A DNA stretch of 64,000 nt from Thermoflexus sp042408815 (GTDB lineage Bacteria; Chloroflexota; Anaerolineae; Thermoflexales; Thermoflexaceae): positions 124,001 through 188,000 of the forward strand of contig NZ_JBHOQR010000003.1 in NCBI RefSeq assembly GCF_042408815.1. The letters run 5' to 3'. The translations under genes and the position numbers were made by a program. This document shows, piece by piece, positions 35,585 through 44,845 of the stretch (position 1 is its first letter; each line of letters starts with the position of its first letter). The notes below the pieces were generated by a model, which ran no database searches, was not told the origin of the DNA, and saw only the letters and a program-made list of their open reading frames with translations.

Positions 35585-37024
35585 ATGTCGGGGGAGATGG
35601 GGACGCGCGTTGCCGTGGAGGGGATGACGCTGGCGGATCTGGCAGAGGCGTTGAGCGGACGCCGTCCGCCATGGGAGATGCCGATCCGGCATGTGGCCAT
35701 CGATTCGCGGACATGCGAGGCGGGGGATCTCTTTGTGGCATTGCCCGGGGAGCGGACCGATGGACATCAATATGTGGGCGATGCGTTCCATCGTGGGGCG
35801 ATCGCCGCCCTGGTTCATCAGGACGTTCCAGCGGGCGCGATGGTGGTGGATCTCGAGCGAGGGCCATGGCCGGAATCCCTGACCTTCCCGGTTTGCTTTC
35901 GGGTTGCCCGAACCCTGGATGCGCTCCACCGCTGGGCCGGATGGTGGCGCGCTCGCTTTCCGGTGCGGGTGATCGGCATCACTGGGAGTGTAGGGAAGAC
36001 CAGCACCAAGGAGCTGACCTGGGCGATCCTCTCCCGTCGGTATGAGACGCTCAAGACCGAGGGGAATCTGAACAGCGAGATCGGGCTGCCGCTGATGCTG
36101 CTCCGGCTCACGGCACGCCACCAGTGGGCGGTATTGGAGATGGGGATGTATGCGCGGGGGGAGATTGCCGCCCTCTGCGCCATCGCTCGCCCGGTGATCG
36201 GCGTGGTCACGATGGTCGGCCCGGTTCATCTGGAGCGTCTGGGGAGTATGGAGGCCATCGCGGCGGCGAAGGCGGAGTTGGTGGAGGCCCTGCCCGAAGA
36301 TGGCGTGGCGGTGCTGAACCGGGATGATCCGTATGTTCGAGGGATGGCGGAACGGACCCGAGCCCGGGTCTTCTTCTATGGTCTGGATCCGGAGGCGGAT
36401 CTGTGGGCGGATGAGATCGTGAGCGAGGGGTTGGAGGGGGTGCGGTTCGATCTGCACTATCGGGGCGAGACCTTCCGGCGGGTTCGGGTCTCGTTGCTGG
36501 GGCGTCACAGTGTCCACACCGCCCTACGGGCCATCGCGGTGGGCCTTCTGGAGGGATTGACCTGGGAGGAGATCTTCGCGGGCCTGCGGGATCGGCGGGC
36601 CCAGCTGCGCCTGGTGGCGGTGCCGGGCCTTCGGGGCTCGACGATCCTCGATGATACCTATAATGCCAGCCCGCCCTCGATGCTGGCTGCCCTGAACCTG
36701 CTGGCAGAGCTGGATGGCCGGAAGATCGCGGTGCTGGGGGATATGCTGGAGCTGGGCGCTTATGAGATCGAGGGACACCGGCTGGTGGGGGGACGGGCCG
36801 GAGCGGTGGCGGATCTCCTGATCACGGTGGGGCCGCGGGCCCGCATCATCGCCCAGGAGGCGATGGCCGTGGGCCTGCCGCCCCATCGGGTGTGGATCTG
36901 TGATTCCAACCAAGAGGCCATTGAGGTCCTCCGGCAGATCCTGGAGCCCGGAGATGTGGTGCTGGTGAAGGGCTCCCGGGGTCTGCATATGGAGGAAATC
37001 GTCAGCACCCTGTGCGAGGGGTAA
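35585..37024 (+). CDS. murF: UDP-MurNAc-tripeptide:D-Ala-D-Ala ligase MurF, 479 aa
   Basis: It adds D-Ala-D-Ala to the peptidoglycan precursor. The Mur-ligase N-domain has VAIDSRTCEAGDLFVALPGERTDGH, the ATP loop is GITGSVGKTSTKE, the central domain shows EGNLNSEIGLPL and the C-domain DDTYNASPPSM and VLGDMLELG. These residues, DDxYNA and the MurF-type central motif, distinguish it from MurE. The ATG at 35585 is chosen because conservation starts there; the frame remains open to 35522. Confidence 0.95.
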   Translation: MSGEMGTRVAVEGMTLADLAEALSGRRPPWEMPIRHVAIDSRTCEAGDLFVALPGERTDGHQYVGDAFHRGAIAALVHQDVPAGAMVVDLERGPWPESLTFPVCFRVARTLDALHRWAGWWRARFPVRVIGITGSVGKTSTKELTWAILSRRYETLKTEGNLNSEIGLPLMLLRLTARHQWAVLEMGMYARGEIAALCAIARPVIGVVTMVGPVHLERLGSMEAIAAAKAELVEALPEDGVAVLNRDDPYVRGMAERTRARVFFYGLDPEADLWADEIVSEGLEGVRFDLHYRGETFRRVRVSLLGRHSVHTALRAIAVGLLEGLTWEEIFAGLRDRRAQLRLVAVPGLRGSTILDDTYNASPPSMLAALNLLAELDGRKIAVLGDMLELGAYEIEGHRLVGGRAGAVADLLITVGPRARIIAQEAMAVGLPPHRVWICDSNQEAIEVLRQILEPGDVVLVKGSRGLHMEEIVSTLCEG

Positions 37025-37043
37025 TGGGATCCGGACTTGCGCC

Positions 37044-37081
37044 TCCCTTCCTCAAGGCCCAAAGGTTCCGAGGGGAAGGGA
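37044..37081 (+). other. Intercistronic hairpin between murF and mraY
   Basis: TCCCTTCC (37044-37051) pairs perfectly with GGAAGGGA (37074-37081) across a 22-base loop. No T-run follows, so it is more likely an mRNA structure than a terminator. Confidence 0.3.
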
Positions 37082-37119
37082 GAAACCATATCTCATACTT
37101 TAACCGATGAGGTGCCTCT

Positions 37120-38142
37120 GTGGCGCAGGCGTTGTTCATGGGAGGCCTTTCCTTTCTGCTGGCCGTCGTCTGGGGTCCACCCCTGATCCACTGGCTGCGG
37201 GCGAACGGGATCGGGAAGAAGATCCGGATCGAGGGACCACGAACCCACCTGGTGAAGATGGGGACGCCCACGATGGGCGGCCTGATGATCGTGGTGCCGG
37301 TCGTGGTCCTGACGATAATCCTGAACATCGGTAACCTGATCGCCAACACCGAGGCAGGACGGGTGTTCCTGAGGCGGATGGGATGGCCGGGGGATCAGCT
37401 GATCGGGCGTTCGATCCTGGTGCCGGTGGCGGCGATGCTGGCCTTCGGGGCGCTGGGAGCGGTGGATGACTGGATGGGCGTGCGGGGGAACGGTGGGCTT
37501 CTGGCCCGTCATAAATTCCCGATCCAGATCGCCCTCGGCACCGCCCTGGCGCTGGTATTGCATTTTGGGATGGGCTTGCGCAGCGTGGCCATCCCCACCG
37601 TGCCACAGAAGATCGACATCGGGCTCTTCTACCTTCCGATCGCGGTGTTCATCATCGTGGGCTCGGCGAACGCCGTGAACCTCACCGATGGCCTGGATGG
37701 TCTGGCCGGGATCATCATCGCGACGAGTTTCATCGCCTACGGTGTGATCGCCTATCTCCAGGGGCAGATCTATCTGGCGACATTCGCCTTCATCGTGGTG
37801 GGGTCGTGTCTGGCGTTCCTGTGGTTCAACGCCCATCCGGCGCAGCTGATCATGGGCGATATCGGCTCCCAGGCCCTGGGGGCGACCCTGGGGGTGGTGG
37901 CGCTGATGACCGGCCAGTGGCTCCTGTTGCCCATCGTGGCGCTGATCCCGGTGGTGGAAACGCTCTCTGTGATCCTGCAGGTGGCCTATTTCAAATGGAC
38001 CCGGGGGAAGCGGCTGTTTCGGATGAGCCCGATCCATCATCACTTCGAGCTGCTCGGATGGTCTGAAACCCAGGTGGTGCAGCGGTTCTGGTTGATCGCC
38101 ATCTGGTCGGCCATGATCGGCGTGGCGCTGGCGCTGTTGTAA
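37120..38142 (+). CDS. mraY: Phospho-MurNAc-pentapeptide transferase MraY, 340 aa
   Basis: It makes lipid I on the inner face of the membrane. About ten membrane spans are visible. MraY-specific motifs are all present: PTMGGLMIVVP, AVDDWMGV, NAVNLTDGLDGLAG, the metal-binding aspartate in IMGDIGSQALGA, and PIHHHFELLGWSE. This contrasts with the WecA-like paralogue at 10380, which lacks that last aspartate. The start is the GTG at 37120, with GAGG upstream. Confidence 0.97.
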   Translation: MAQALFMGGLSFLLAVVWGPPLIHWLRANGIGKKIRIEGPRTHLVKMGTPTMGGLMIVVPVVVLTIILNIGNLIANTEAGRVFLRRMGWPGDQLIGRSILVPVAAMLAFGALGAVDDWMGVRGNGGLLARHKFPIQIALGTALALVLHFGMGLRSVAIPTVPQKIDIGLFYLPIAVFIIVGSANAVNLTDGLDGLAGIIIATSFIAYGVIAYLQGQIYLATFAFIVVGSCLAFLWFNAHPAQLIMGDIGSQALGATLGVVALMTGQWLLLPIVALIPVVETLSVILQVAYFKWTRGKRLFRMSPIHHHFELLGWSETQVVQRFWLIAIWSAMIGVALALL

Positions 38143-38158
38143 GGATCAAGATACCGGT

Positions 38159-39535
38159 ATGCGAGATCTCGCCGGTGCTCGTGTGGTGATTCTGGGGCTG
38201 GGCCGGCAGGGATCGGCACTGGCCCGCTGGCTGGTCCGGCAGGGCGCGGAGGTCACCGTCAGCGATCGCCAGCCGGCCGAGCGCCTTCAGGGCTTCCTGC
38301 AAACTCTGGAAGGCCTGCCGATCCGTTATGTGCTCGGGGATCATCCGCTCTCGCTGCTGGAGCATTGCGATCTCCTCTGTCTAAGCGGGGGTGTTCCCCT
38401 GGACATCCCGATCGTTCAGGAGGCGATCCGGCGGGGGATCCCTCTGGCCAACGATGCGCAGCTGTTCCTGGAGCGCTGCCGGGGATGGACAGCGGGGATC
38501 ACGGGCTCCTCCGGGAAGACGACCACGACGGCCCTCGTGGGGGCGATGTGCCGGGCGGCGGGCTTTCGAACGTGGGTGGGCGGGAACATCGGCAACCCGT
38601 TGATCGAATCCGTTGAGGAGATCGGCCCGGAGGATCGGGTGGTGCTGGAGCTTTCCAGCTTCCAGTTGGAGATCATGACGGTCAGCCCGCGGGTAGCCGC
38701 CGTGCTGAACATCACCCCGAATCATCTCGATCGTCACAAGACCATGGAAGCCTATATCGCCGCCAAGCAGCGGATCCTGGATTTCCAGGATGTCGAGGAC
38801 ATTGCGGTGCTGGGCTACGATGATCCCAACGCCCGATCTCTGGCGGCGGCGGTGCGGGGGCGGGTGCGGTTTTTCAGCCGGGAGCGGGAGGTCGCTCGGG
38901 GGGCCTTCATTCGAGGGGAGACTCTCTTCCTGCGCCTGGGAGCGGATGCCTGGCCGATTTGTCGGGTGGAAGAGGTGCGCCTGCGGGGCCGGCATAATTG
39001 GTGGAACCTCCTGGCAGCGGCCGTGATCGCCGGCAGCCTGGGGGTGGACATCGATTCCATTCGGGAGGTGGCGATCACCTTCTCCGGCGTGCCCCACCGC
39101 CTGGAGCTGGTGCGGGAGGTGCGCGGGGTGCGCTATGTGAACGATTCCATCGCCACGACCCCGGAGCGCGTGCGGGTGGCGCTGGAGGCCTTTGACGAGC
39201 CCTTGATTCTGCTGGCGGGCGGGCGGGATAAACAGCTTCCCTGGGACGAGGCCGCCCGGGATATCGTCCGACGGGTACGGATCCTGATCGGTTTCGGGGA
39301 GATGGGGGATCGGGTTGTGGAGGCCGTGCAGGCGGCTCGCGCTCGCCTGGGGGAGGCAGTTCTGGAGCGGGTGGAGCGAGTGGGCACGCTGGAGGAGGCA
39401 GTGATGCTGGCTGCCCGGCTGGCCCGCCCTGGGGAGGTGGTGTTGCTGTCGCCGGGCGGGACCAGCTACGATGCCTATCGAGATTTCGAAGAGCGCGGCG
39501 CCCATTTCCGTCAGCTGGTGGAGACGTTGGAATGA
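38159..39535 (+). CDS. murD: UDP-MurNAc-L-Ala:D-Glu ligase MurD, 458 aa
   Basis: It adds D-glutamate to UDP-MurNAc-L-alanine. The N-domain begins VVILGLGRQGSALARWL, the ATP loop is GITGSSGKTTTTALVG, ELSSFQLEIM and NITPNHLDRHKTMEAY are in the central domain, and GVPHRLELVREVRGVRYVND plus LLAGGRDKQLPW in the C-domain. These are MurD-type. The start is ATG 38159, 17 bases after mraY with AAGGATC in front. The stop overlaps the ftsW ATG. Confidence 0.95.
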   Translation: MRDLAGARVVILGLGRQGSALARWLVRQGAEVTVSDRQPAERLQGFLQTLEGLPIRYVLGDHPLSLLEHCDLLCLSGGVPLDIPIVQEAIRRGIPLANDAQLFLERCRGWTAGITGSSGKTTTTALVGAMCRAAGFRTWVGGNIGNPLIESVEEIGPEDRVVLELSSFQLEIMTVSPRVAAVLNITPNHLDRHKTMEAYIAAKQRILDFQDVEDIAVLGYDDPNARSLAAAVRGRVRFFSREREVARGAFIRGETLFLRLGADAWPICRVEEVRLRGRHNWWNLLAAAVIAGSLGVDIDSIREVAITFSGVPHRLELVREVRGVRYVNDSIATTPERVRVALEAFDEPLILLAGGRDKQLPWDEAARDIVRRVRILIGFGEMGDRVVEAVQAARARLGEAVLERVERVGTLEEAVMLAARLARPGEVVLLSPGGTSYDAYRDFEERGAHFRQLVETLE

Positions 39536-40761
39536 CCACGGCGCGAAGAAGGTGGTATGAGCAGTCGGTTCCCCAAAGCGGGACCCTGACGCTGTTGCCC
39601 GGGATCACCTCTCTGGAGCTGGGGTTGCTGATCCTGCTGGCCGTTCTGGTGTTATTGGGTCTGCTGCTCATTTACAGCGCCACCTACTATCTGGCGCGCC
39701 AGGTCTTCAATGACCCGTTTTATTTCGTCCGGCGTCAGGCTGGGGCCGCGCTGGTGGGAGCTCTCGCTCTTCTGGGGCTGTGGCGGGTGGATTATCATCG
39801 CCTCCAGCGGCTCTCCATTCCCCTGATGCTGTTGGGGGTGGCCTCTCTGGTCGCTGTGCTGGTTGTGGGAGAGGAACGCCTGGGGGCCCGACGGGCCTTC
39901 TCGGGCGGCTCCTTCCAGCCCTCCGAGTTCGTCAAGCCGATTATCATCCTGTATCTGGCCACCTGGTTGCCCACCAAGGGCGAGCGTCTACGGAAGCTCA
40001 GCCGAGGGTTTATCCCCTTCCTGATGGTGCTCAGCACGGTGGTCATCCCCATTTTCCTGCAGCCGGATCTGGGGACGGGGCTGTTAATCGGAATAGTCGC
40101 CGCCTGGATGTTCGTGGCCTCGGGCGCCACCTGGGTTCAGGTACTGCTGGGGCTGGCGCTGGGGGCTGGGGTGTTCGGGGCGCTGCTCCAGATCCATCCC
40201 CACGCGATGGTGCGGTTGCTGGATTACCTGGGAGCCCTGAGCGCCCCGGAGGGCGCTTCAGGGCATGTGGGTATGGTCCAGGAGGCGATCCGTTCCGGGG
40301 GTCTCTTCGGGAAGGGGCCGGGGGCGAGCCTCTATGTCCTCAGCGGCCAAGTTCCCCTTCCCCATTCGGACAGCGCTTTTGCGGTGATTGGGGAGGCTTT
40401 CGGATTTGCAGGGGTGATCGGAGTGATCGGCCTGCTGAGCGTCTGGGTGTTCCTGGGGTTCCGCACGGCTCGACATGCCCGTGATGCCTTTGGGGGTCTG
40501 CTGGCGCTGGGGGTGACGCTGTGGATCGCATGGCAGGGGTTGATCCATCTGGGCGGGGTGACGAGTGTGATTCCCTTCTCCGGGATCCCGTTTCCATTTA
40601 TCAGCTACGGCGGCTCCGCGCTGCTCAGCGAGCTGATGGGGGCAGGGATGTTGCTCAGCGTCGCCAGGAGGCGAGGGGATGAGGATCTGGATCGCCGCGG
40701 GCGGGACCGGCGGGCACATCTACCCGGCGTTAGCCGTCGCGGAGGCGCTTCAGGCCGCTGA
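39532..40761 (+). CDS. ftsW: SEDS peptidoglycan polymerase FtsW, 409 aa
   Basis: FtsW polymerises lipid II into septal glycan together with FtsI. Ten hydrophobic segments are visible. SEDS motifs include FNDPFYFVRRQ, GGSFQPSEFVKP, LQPDLGTGLLIG (with the catalytic-type aspartate), PHSDSAFAVIGEAFGFAG and PFISYGGSALLSELMGAGMLL. The ATG overlaps the murD stop by four bases. The last about 28 residues (RRRGDEDLDRRGRDRR onward) lie inside murG, an 83-bp out-of-frame overlap, and look Arg-rich and unconserved. Confidence 0.95.
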   Translation: MTTARRRWYEQSVPQSGTLTLLPGITSLELGLLILLAVLVLLGLLLIYSATYYLARQVFNDPFYFVRRQAGAALVGALALLGLWRVDYHRLQRLSIPLMLLGVASLVAVLVVGEERLGARRAFSGGSFQPSEFVKPIIILYLATWLPTKGERLRKLSRGFIPFLMVLSTVVIPIFLQPDLGTGLLIGIVAAWMFVASGATWVQVLLGLALGAGVFGALLQIHPHAMVRLLDYLGALSAPEGASGHVGMVQEAIRSGGLFGKGPGASLYVLSGQVPLPHSDSAFAVIGEAFGFAGVIGVIGLLSVWVFLGFRTARHARDAFGGLLALGVTLWIAWQGLIHLGGVTSVIPFSGIPFPFISYGGSALLSELMGAGMLLSVARRRGDEDLDRRGRDRRAHLPGVSRRGGASGR

Positions 40762-41833
40762 TCCGGATCTGGAGCTGACATGGGTGGGCGCGCGGGATGG
40801 AATGGAAGCCCGCCTGATTCCATCCCGCGGTTATGCCTTCCTTCCCGTGGAAGCGGGCGGGGTGTATGGAATGGGCTGGCGTCGGGGGTTGAAGGGGCTC
40901 TGGCGGACGCTTCGGGGGGCGGTTCAGGCCTGGGGGCAGATGCGCCGGCGACGCCCCCAGGCGGTGTTCACCACGGGAGGTTTCGTATCGATCCCGGCCG
41001 CCCTCGCTGCGGCATGGTCGGGGGTTCCGATTTTGGTTTACCTGCCGGACATCGAGCCTGGTTTGGCCGTCCGCATTTTGGCCCGTCGGGCGGCCTGGGT
41101 GGCAGTGACCGCGCCGGAAGCGGGGGAGGCCTTTCCGCGGCGATCGGTGGTGGTCACGGGATATCCGGTGCGCCGGGCGCTGGTGGAGGCGGCCCGGGTC
41201 CGAGAGGAAGCCCGACAGCGGGGACTCACCCGCTGGGGGTTTGCCCCGGAGGTTCCAGTGGTGCTGGTGTTTGGGGGAAGCCGGGGCGCCCGCCGGTTGA
41301 ATCAGGCGGTCGCCCGTCATCTGGAGGCGCTGACGGCGGAGGCCCAGGTCCTCCATCTCACCGGGCCTGCCGATCTGGAAGGGATGCAACAATGGCGAGC
41401 GACGTTGCCTCCTGAACGCCGGGCTCGTTACCAGCCAGTAGCGTATCTGGATGAAGAGATGGGGGAGGCGCTGGCCATGGCGGATCTGGCGGTGTGCCGA
41501 GCAGGAGCCTCCGCGCTGGGAGAGCTCCCCCTATTCGGATTGCCGGCGGTGCTGGTGCCCTATCCTTACGTGCGACGCCACCAGGAACGCAATGCGGCCT
41601 ACCTGGTCCGACATGGGGGCGCCGTCATGGTCCCGGATGAAGAGATCGAGGAACGGCTGGGCGATGTGGTGCGGGGTCTTCTCCGCAGTCCGGATCGCTT
41701 GAGCGAGATGCGCCATCGGATGGCGGCGCTGGCCCGGCCGGAGGCGGCGGAACGCCTGGCGGCCCTGGTGATGCAGTGGATGAAAGCTCACGGTTCCATT
41801 CCGGCAGGACTCGGGGTCGGGAGGGGGGGATGA
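40679..41833 (+). CDS. murG: Lipid II synthase (UDP-GlcNAc transferase) MurG, 384 aa
   Basis: It adds GlcNAc to lipid I to make lipid II. The first residues MRIWIAAGGTGGHIYPAL contain the GGTGGH motif, so the start at 40679 inside ftsW is firm. Further motifs are GARDGMEARLIP, FTTGGFVSIPAALAA, VFGGSRGARRLNQAV and AVCRAGASALGELPLFGLPAVLVPYP with HQERNAAYL. The next gene starts in an ATGA overlap. Confidence 0.96.
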   Translation: MRIWIAAGGTGGHIYPALAVAEALQAADPDLELTWVGARDGMEARLIPSRGYAFLPVEAGGVYGMGWRRGLKGLWRTLRGAVQAWGQMRRRRPQAVFTTGGFVSIPAALAAAWSGVPILVYLPDIEPGLAVRILARRAAWVAVTAPEAGEAFPRRSVVVTGYPVRRALVEAARVREEARQRGLTRWGFAPEVPVVLVFGGSRGARRLNQAVARHLEALTAEAQVLHLTGPADLEGMQQWRATLPPERRARYQPVAYLDEEMGEALAMADLAVCRAGASALGELPLFGLPAVLVPYPYVRRHQERNAAYLVRHGGAVMVPDEEIEERLGDVVRGLLRSPDRLSEMRHRMAALARPEAAERLAALVMQWMKAHGSIPAGLGVGRGG

Positions 41834-42354
41834 TCGCGTTGCACGCGGTCTTCTGGGCCTCTGTGGCCCTATTCGCCCTGATCGGAGCCTTGCGGGGGGT
41901 GGCCAAGGAGATCCTGGTCAGCGCTTCGATCGTGGGGATCATGTTTTTCTTCAGCCTGCTGCAGCAATTCGCGCCGGCGATATGGGAATCGTTTACCCGG
42001 GATCCGGCCACTAGTTTTTTCGTTGAGACCACTGCGGTCGCCATCGCCGCGATTTTGGGATATGCTGGCCCGGCGCTCTCCATTCAGCTGGCTGGCCGGG
42101 CGAAACGGGAGAAAGGCACCGAGATCATCGCCGGCTTCGCCGCGGGGGCGATCAACGGATGGCTGATCGTCGGCTCGATCCTGTTCTTTCTACACCAGAC
42201 CGGCTATCCCTTTCCCGAGATCCTTCAGCCCCCGGGCCCGAATAGCCCGATGATGGATCTGCTGCCCTGGATGCCCCCTGCGGTGATGAAGCCGCCGCTG
42301 CTTTACTTTATGGTGTTGATTGCGCTGTTCGCATTGTTGGTCTTTTATCTCTAA
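41830..42354 (+). CDS. CvpA-like four-span membrane protein inserted in the dcw cluster, 174 aa
   Basis: Four hydrophobic segments are visible (about residues 5-22, 27-47, 66-85 with 100-120, and 155-174). The N-terminal ALIGALRGVAKEILVSASIVG resembles CvpA/colicin V production-family proteins, but I call this a likeness only. CvpA-type proteins are not a normal part of dcw clusters. The ATG at 41830 overlaps the murG stop by four bases, which argues for coupled translation and a real gene. murC begins 68 bases later. Confidence 0.75.
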   Translation: MIALHAVFWASVALFALIGALRGVAKEILVSASIVGIMFFFSLLQQFAPAIWESFTRDPATSFFVETTAVAIAAILGYAGPALSIQLAGRAKREKGTEIIAGFAAGAINGWLIVGSILFFLHQTGYPFPEILQPPGPNSPMMDLLPWMPPAVMKPPLLYFMVLIALFALLVFYL

Positions 42355-42422
42355 TGGTTTCAGGTAGTGGTCTCAGGATGGGGAGCAGGGATTCATGAGG
42401 CGGGGGCCTTTTCCACCGGAAG

Positions 42423-43856
42423 ATGATGGAGGAGGCGGTTCTCGAGATCCGGGATGCCGTCGGGGGGATCGGGATGATCCGGCTGCGGCCTGGCATGGCC
42501 TTTCATTTGATCGGCATCGGCGGCGCGGGGCTCTCGGCCCTGGCGACGGTGCTGCATGAGCTCGGATATGCGGTGAGCGGGTGTGATCGCTCCCCCTCAC
42601 CGTTCGTAGAGATCCTGCGCACCATGGGCGTTCCGGTGTATTTGGGTCATGATCCCGCCCATGTCCACAACGCCGAGGTGGTGGTGCGGTCCTCCGCTGT
42701 TCCGCCGGATCACCCCGAGGTCCGCGCGGCGGAGGCGCAGGGTCGACCGGTGGTCAAGCGGGAGGTGGTGATCGGGGCGTTGATGGCGGAGCGGACTGGG
42801 ATTGCAGTGGCTGGGACCCATGGGAAAACCACCACCACGGCCATGCTTGCCTGGATCGCCATGGACACTGGCCGCGACCCAACCTTTATCGTCGGCGGTC
42901 TGATCCAGGGCCTGAATCGAAACGCGCGGGCGGGCAGGGGGGATCTCTGGATTGTGGAGGCTGATGAATACGACCGGATGTTCCTGGGGCTTCAGCCGCA
43001 GGTCGCGGTGGTGACAACGATCGAGCACGATCATCCTGATTGTTACCCGACGCCGGAGGCCTTCTTCGACGCGTTTGTGGCGTTTGCGGAGCGAGTGCCA
43101 CTCCATGGGATCTTTGTGGTGTGCGATGCGGATGCTGGGGCGCGTCGTCTGGCGGATCTCCTGGAGGCACGGGGGCGATCGGTGGTGCGATATGGATGGG
43201 GGCCTCCCGCCCGATGGTGGGCCCGCCCCGTAACGGTGGACCGCTTTGAAATCCACCGGGAGGATCGCCGAATCGGCGAGCTATCCCTTCGCGTCCCCGG
43301 GCACCACCATGGCCTGAACGCCCTGGCGGCACTGGCCGCAGCGGAGGCGGTAGGGATCCCTCCGGCGATCGCCCGGGAAGCGCTGAGTCGGTTTCCGGGC
43401 ACGGCGCGGCGGTTTGAAATCAAAGGGGAAGCGCGCGGGGTGTTGGTCATCGACGATTATGCCCATCATCCAGGGGAGATCCGGGCCACGCTCCGGGCGG
43501 TCCGCGACCGTTACCCGGGTCGTTCCATTTGGGCGGTGTTCCAGCCCCACACCTACAGCCGGACGCGGGCGTTGCTGAAGGAATTCGCGCAGGCGTTCGA
43601 AGACGCCGACCATGTCATTCTCACTCCGATCTATGCGGCTCGAGAGACGGATACCCTTGGGGTGAGCAGCGAGGATATCGTGAGGCGGATGAGCCATCCG
43701 GATGCTCGCTGTCTCCCCGATTTCAACGCCGTGGTCGCTTATCTGCGGGAACACGTTCGATCGGGGGATGTGGTGGTGACCATGGGGGCAGGGGATGGAT
43801 ATCGGATCGGGGAGCGGCTGCTGGCGCTCCTGAGCCATCCCGCGGAGGGAGGATGA
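42423..43856 (+). CDS. murC: UDP-MurNAc:L-Ala ligase MurC, 477 aa
   Basis: It adds L-alanine to UDP-MurNAc. The N-domain has FHLIGIGGAGLSALATVLHELGY, the ATP loop is VAGTHGKTTTTAML, then EADEYDRMFL and TTIEHDHPDCY, and FEIKGEARGVLVIDDYAHHP in the C-domain. The ATG at 42423 gives 17 extra residues; the ATG at 42474, with GGGGGGA in front and closer to the family start, may be the true one. The stop overlaps the murB ATG. Confidence 0.95.
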   Translation: MMEEAVLEIRDAVGGIGMIRLRPGMAFHLIGIGGAGLSALATVLHELGYAVSGCDRSPSPFVEILRTMGVPVYLGHDPAHVHNAEVVVRSSAVPPDHPEVRAAEAQGRPVVKREVVIGALMAERTGIAVAGTHGKTTTTAMLAWIAMDTGRDPTFIVGGLIQGLNRNARAGRGDLWIVEADEYDRMFLGLQPQVAVVTTIEHDHPDCYPTPEAFFDAFVAFAERVPLHGIFVVCDADAGARRLADLLEARGRSVVRYGWGPPARWWARPVTVDRFEIHREDRRIGELSLRVPGHHHGLNALAALAAAEAVGIPPAIAREALSRFPGTARRFEIKGEARGVLVIDDYAHHPGEIRATLRAVRDRYPGRSIWAVFQPHTYSRTRALLKEFAQAFEDADHVILTPIYAARETDTLGVSSEDIVRRMSHPDARCLPDFNAVVAYLREHVRSGDVVVTMGAGDGYRIGERLLALLSHPAEGG

Positions 43857-44845
43857 TGTCGGATTCCATGGCCATCACCGGCCGGGCTCTGGCGGCGGCT
43901 CTTCAACGATGGGGACTGCCCCTGTATCGGGATATCCCGCTGGCTCGGTTCACCACATCCCGGATCGGCGGGCCTGCGGATGCCCTGGTGATCGTGGAGG
44001 AGATCCAGGCCCTGGTCGATGTCGTACAGAGCGCATGGTCCGATGGGATCCCCCTCACCCTGTTGGGTGGGGGCTCGAATGTGCTCATCGCCGACCGTGG
44101 GGTGCGGGGGCTGGTGGTGCTGAACCGGGCGCGGGCATTGCGCTTGGAAGCCGATGGGCGGGTGTGGGCGGCTTCCGGTGCCCTTCTGCCCACCCTGGCC
44201 CGGCTGTGCGCCGAACGGGGATGGTCCGGCCTGGAATGGGCGATCGGGATTCCGGGCACGGTGGGCGGAGCGGTGGTGGGCAACGCTGGGGCCCATGGGG
44301 GAGACATCGCGAGCTGTCTGGAATCGGTGGATTTGCTGGTACCGGAAGAGGGCATTGTGACCTGGAGGGCTGAGCAGCTCAGGCTGGGTTATCGAACCAG
44401 CCGGCTGAAGACATGGCCGACCGTGCCGCGGCCGGTGGTCCTCGCCGCCCGTTTCCTCCTTCGACCGGAGGATCCGGAGGCGATTCTGGAGCGGATGGCA
44501 GCCTTCAATGCTTACCGCCGGCGCACCCAGCCGGGCGGAGCCAGCATCGGATCGATGTTCCGAAATCCGCCCGGGGACTACGCTGGCCGTCTGATTGAGG
44601 CGGCGGGCCTCAAAGGGGCTCGGCGGGGAGGGATCGTGATCTCCACGCTGCACGCGAATTTCTTCATCAATGAGGGAAACGGCACGGCCGCGGATGTGCG
44701 GGCCTTGATGGTGGAAGCTCAGCGCTGCGTCTGGGAACGGTTCGGTGTGCTCCTGGAGCCGGAGATCGAGTTCGTCGGGGAGTGGGAGGATGAAACGGCG
44801 GATTCGGGTGGGTGTGCTGTTCGGCGGGAAATCCGGGGAGCATGA
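43853..44845 (+). CDS. murB: UDP-N-acetylenolpyruvoylglucosamine reductase MurB, 330 aa
   Basis: This flavoenzyme makes UDP-MurNAc. The FAD-binding region has TTSRIGGPADALVIVE, LLGGGSNVLIADRGV and AIGIPGTVGGAVVGNAGAHGG; the catalytic serine is in GGASIGSMFRNPPGDYAGRLIEA and the late glutamate in LEPEIEFVGEW. ATG 43853 follows GGAGGGAGG and overlaps murC. The last about 19 residues (ETADSGGCAVRREIRGA) run over the ddl start by 56 bases in another frame and look unconserved. Confidence 0.95.
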   Translation: MMSDSMAITGRALAAALQRWGLPLYRDIPLARFTTSRIGGPADALVIVEEIQALVDVVQSAWSDGIPLTLLGGGSNVLIADRGVRGLVVLNRARALRLEADGRVWAASGALLPTLARLCAERGWSGLEWAIGIPGTVGGAVVGNAGAHGGDIASCLESVDLLVPEEGIVTWRAEQLRLGYRTSRLKTWPTVPRPVVLAARFLLRPEDPEAILERMAAFNAYRRRTQPGGASIGSMFRNPPGDYAGRLIEAAGLKGARRGGIVISTLHANFFINEGNGTAADVRALMVEAQRCVWERFGVLLEPEIEFVGEWEDETADSGGCAVRREIRGA

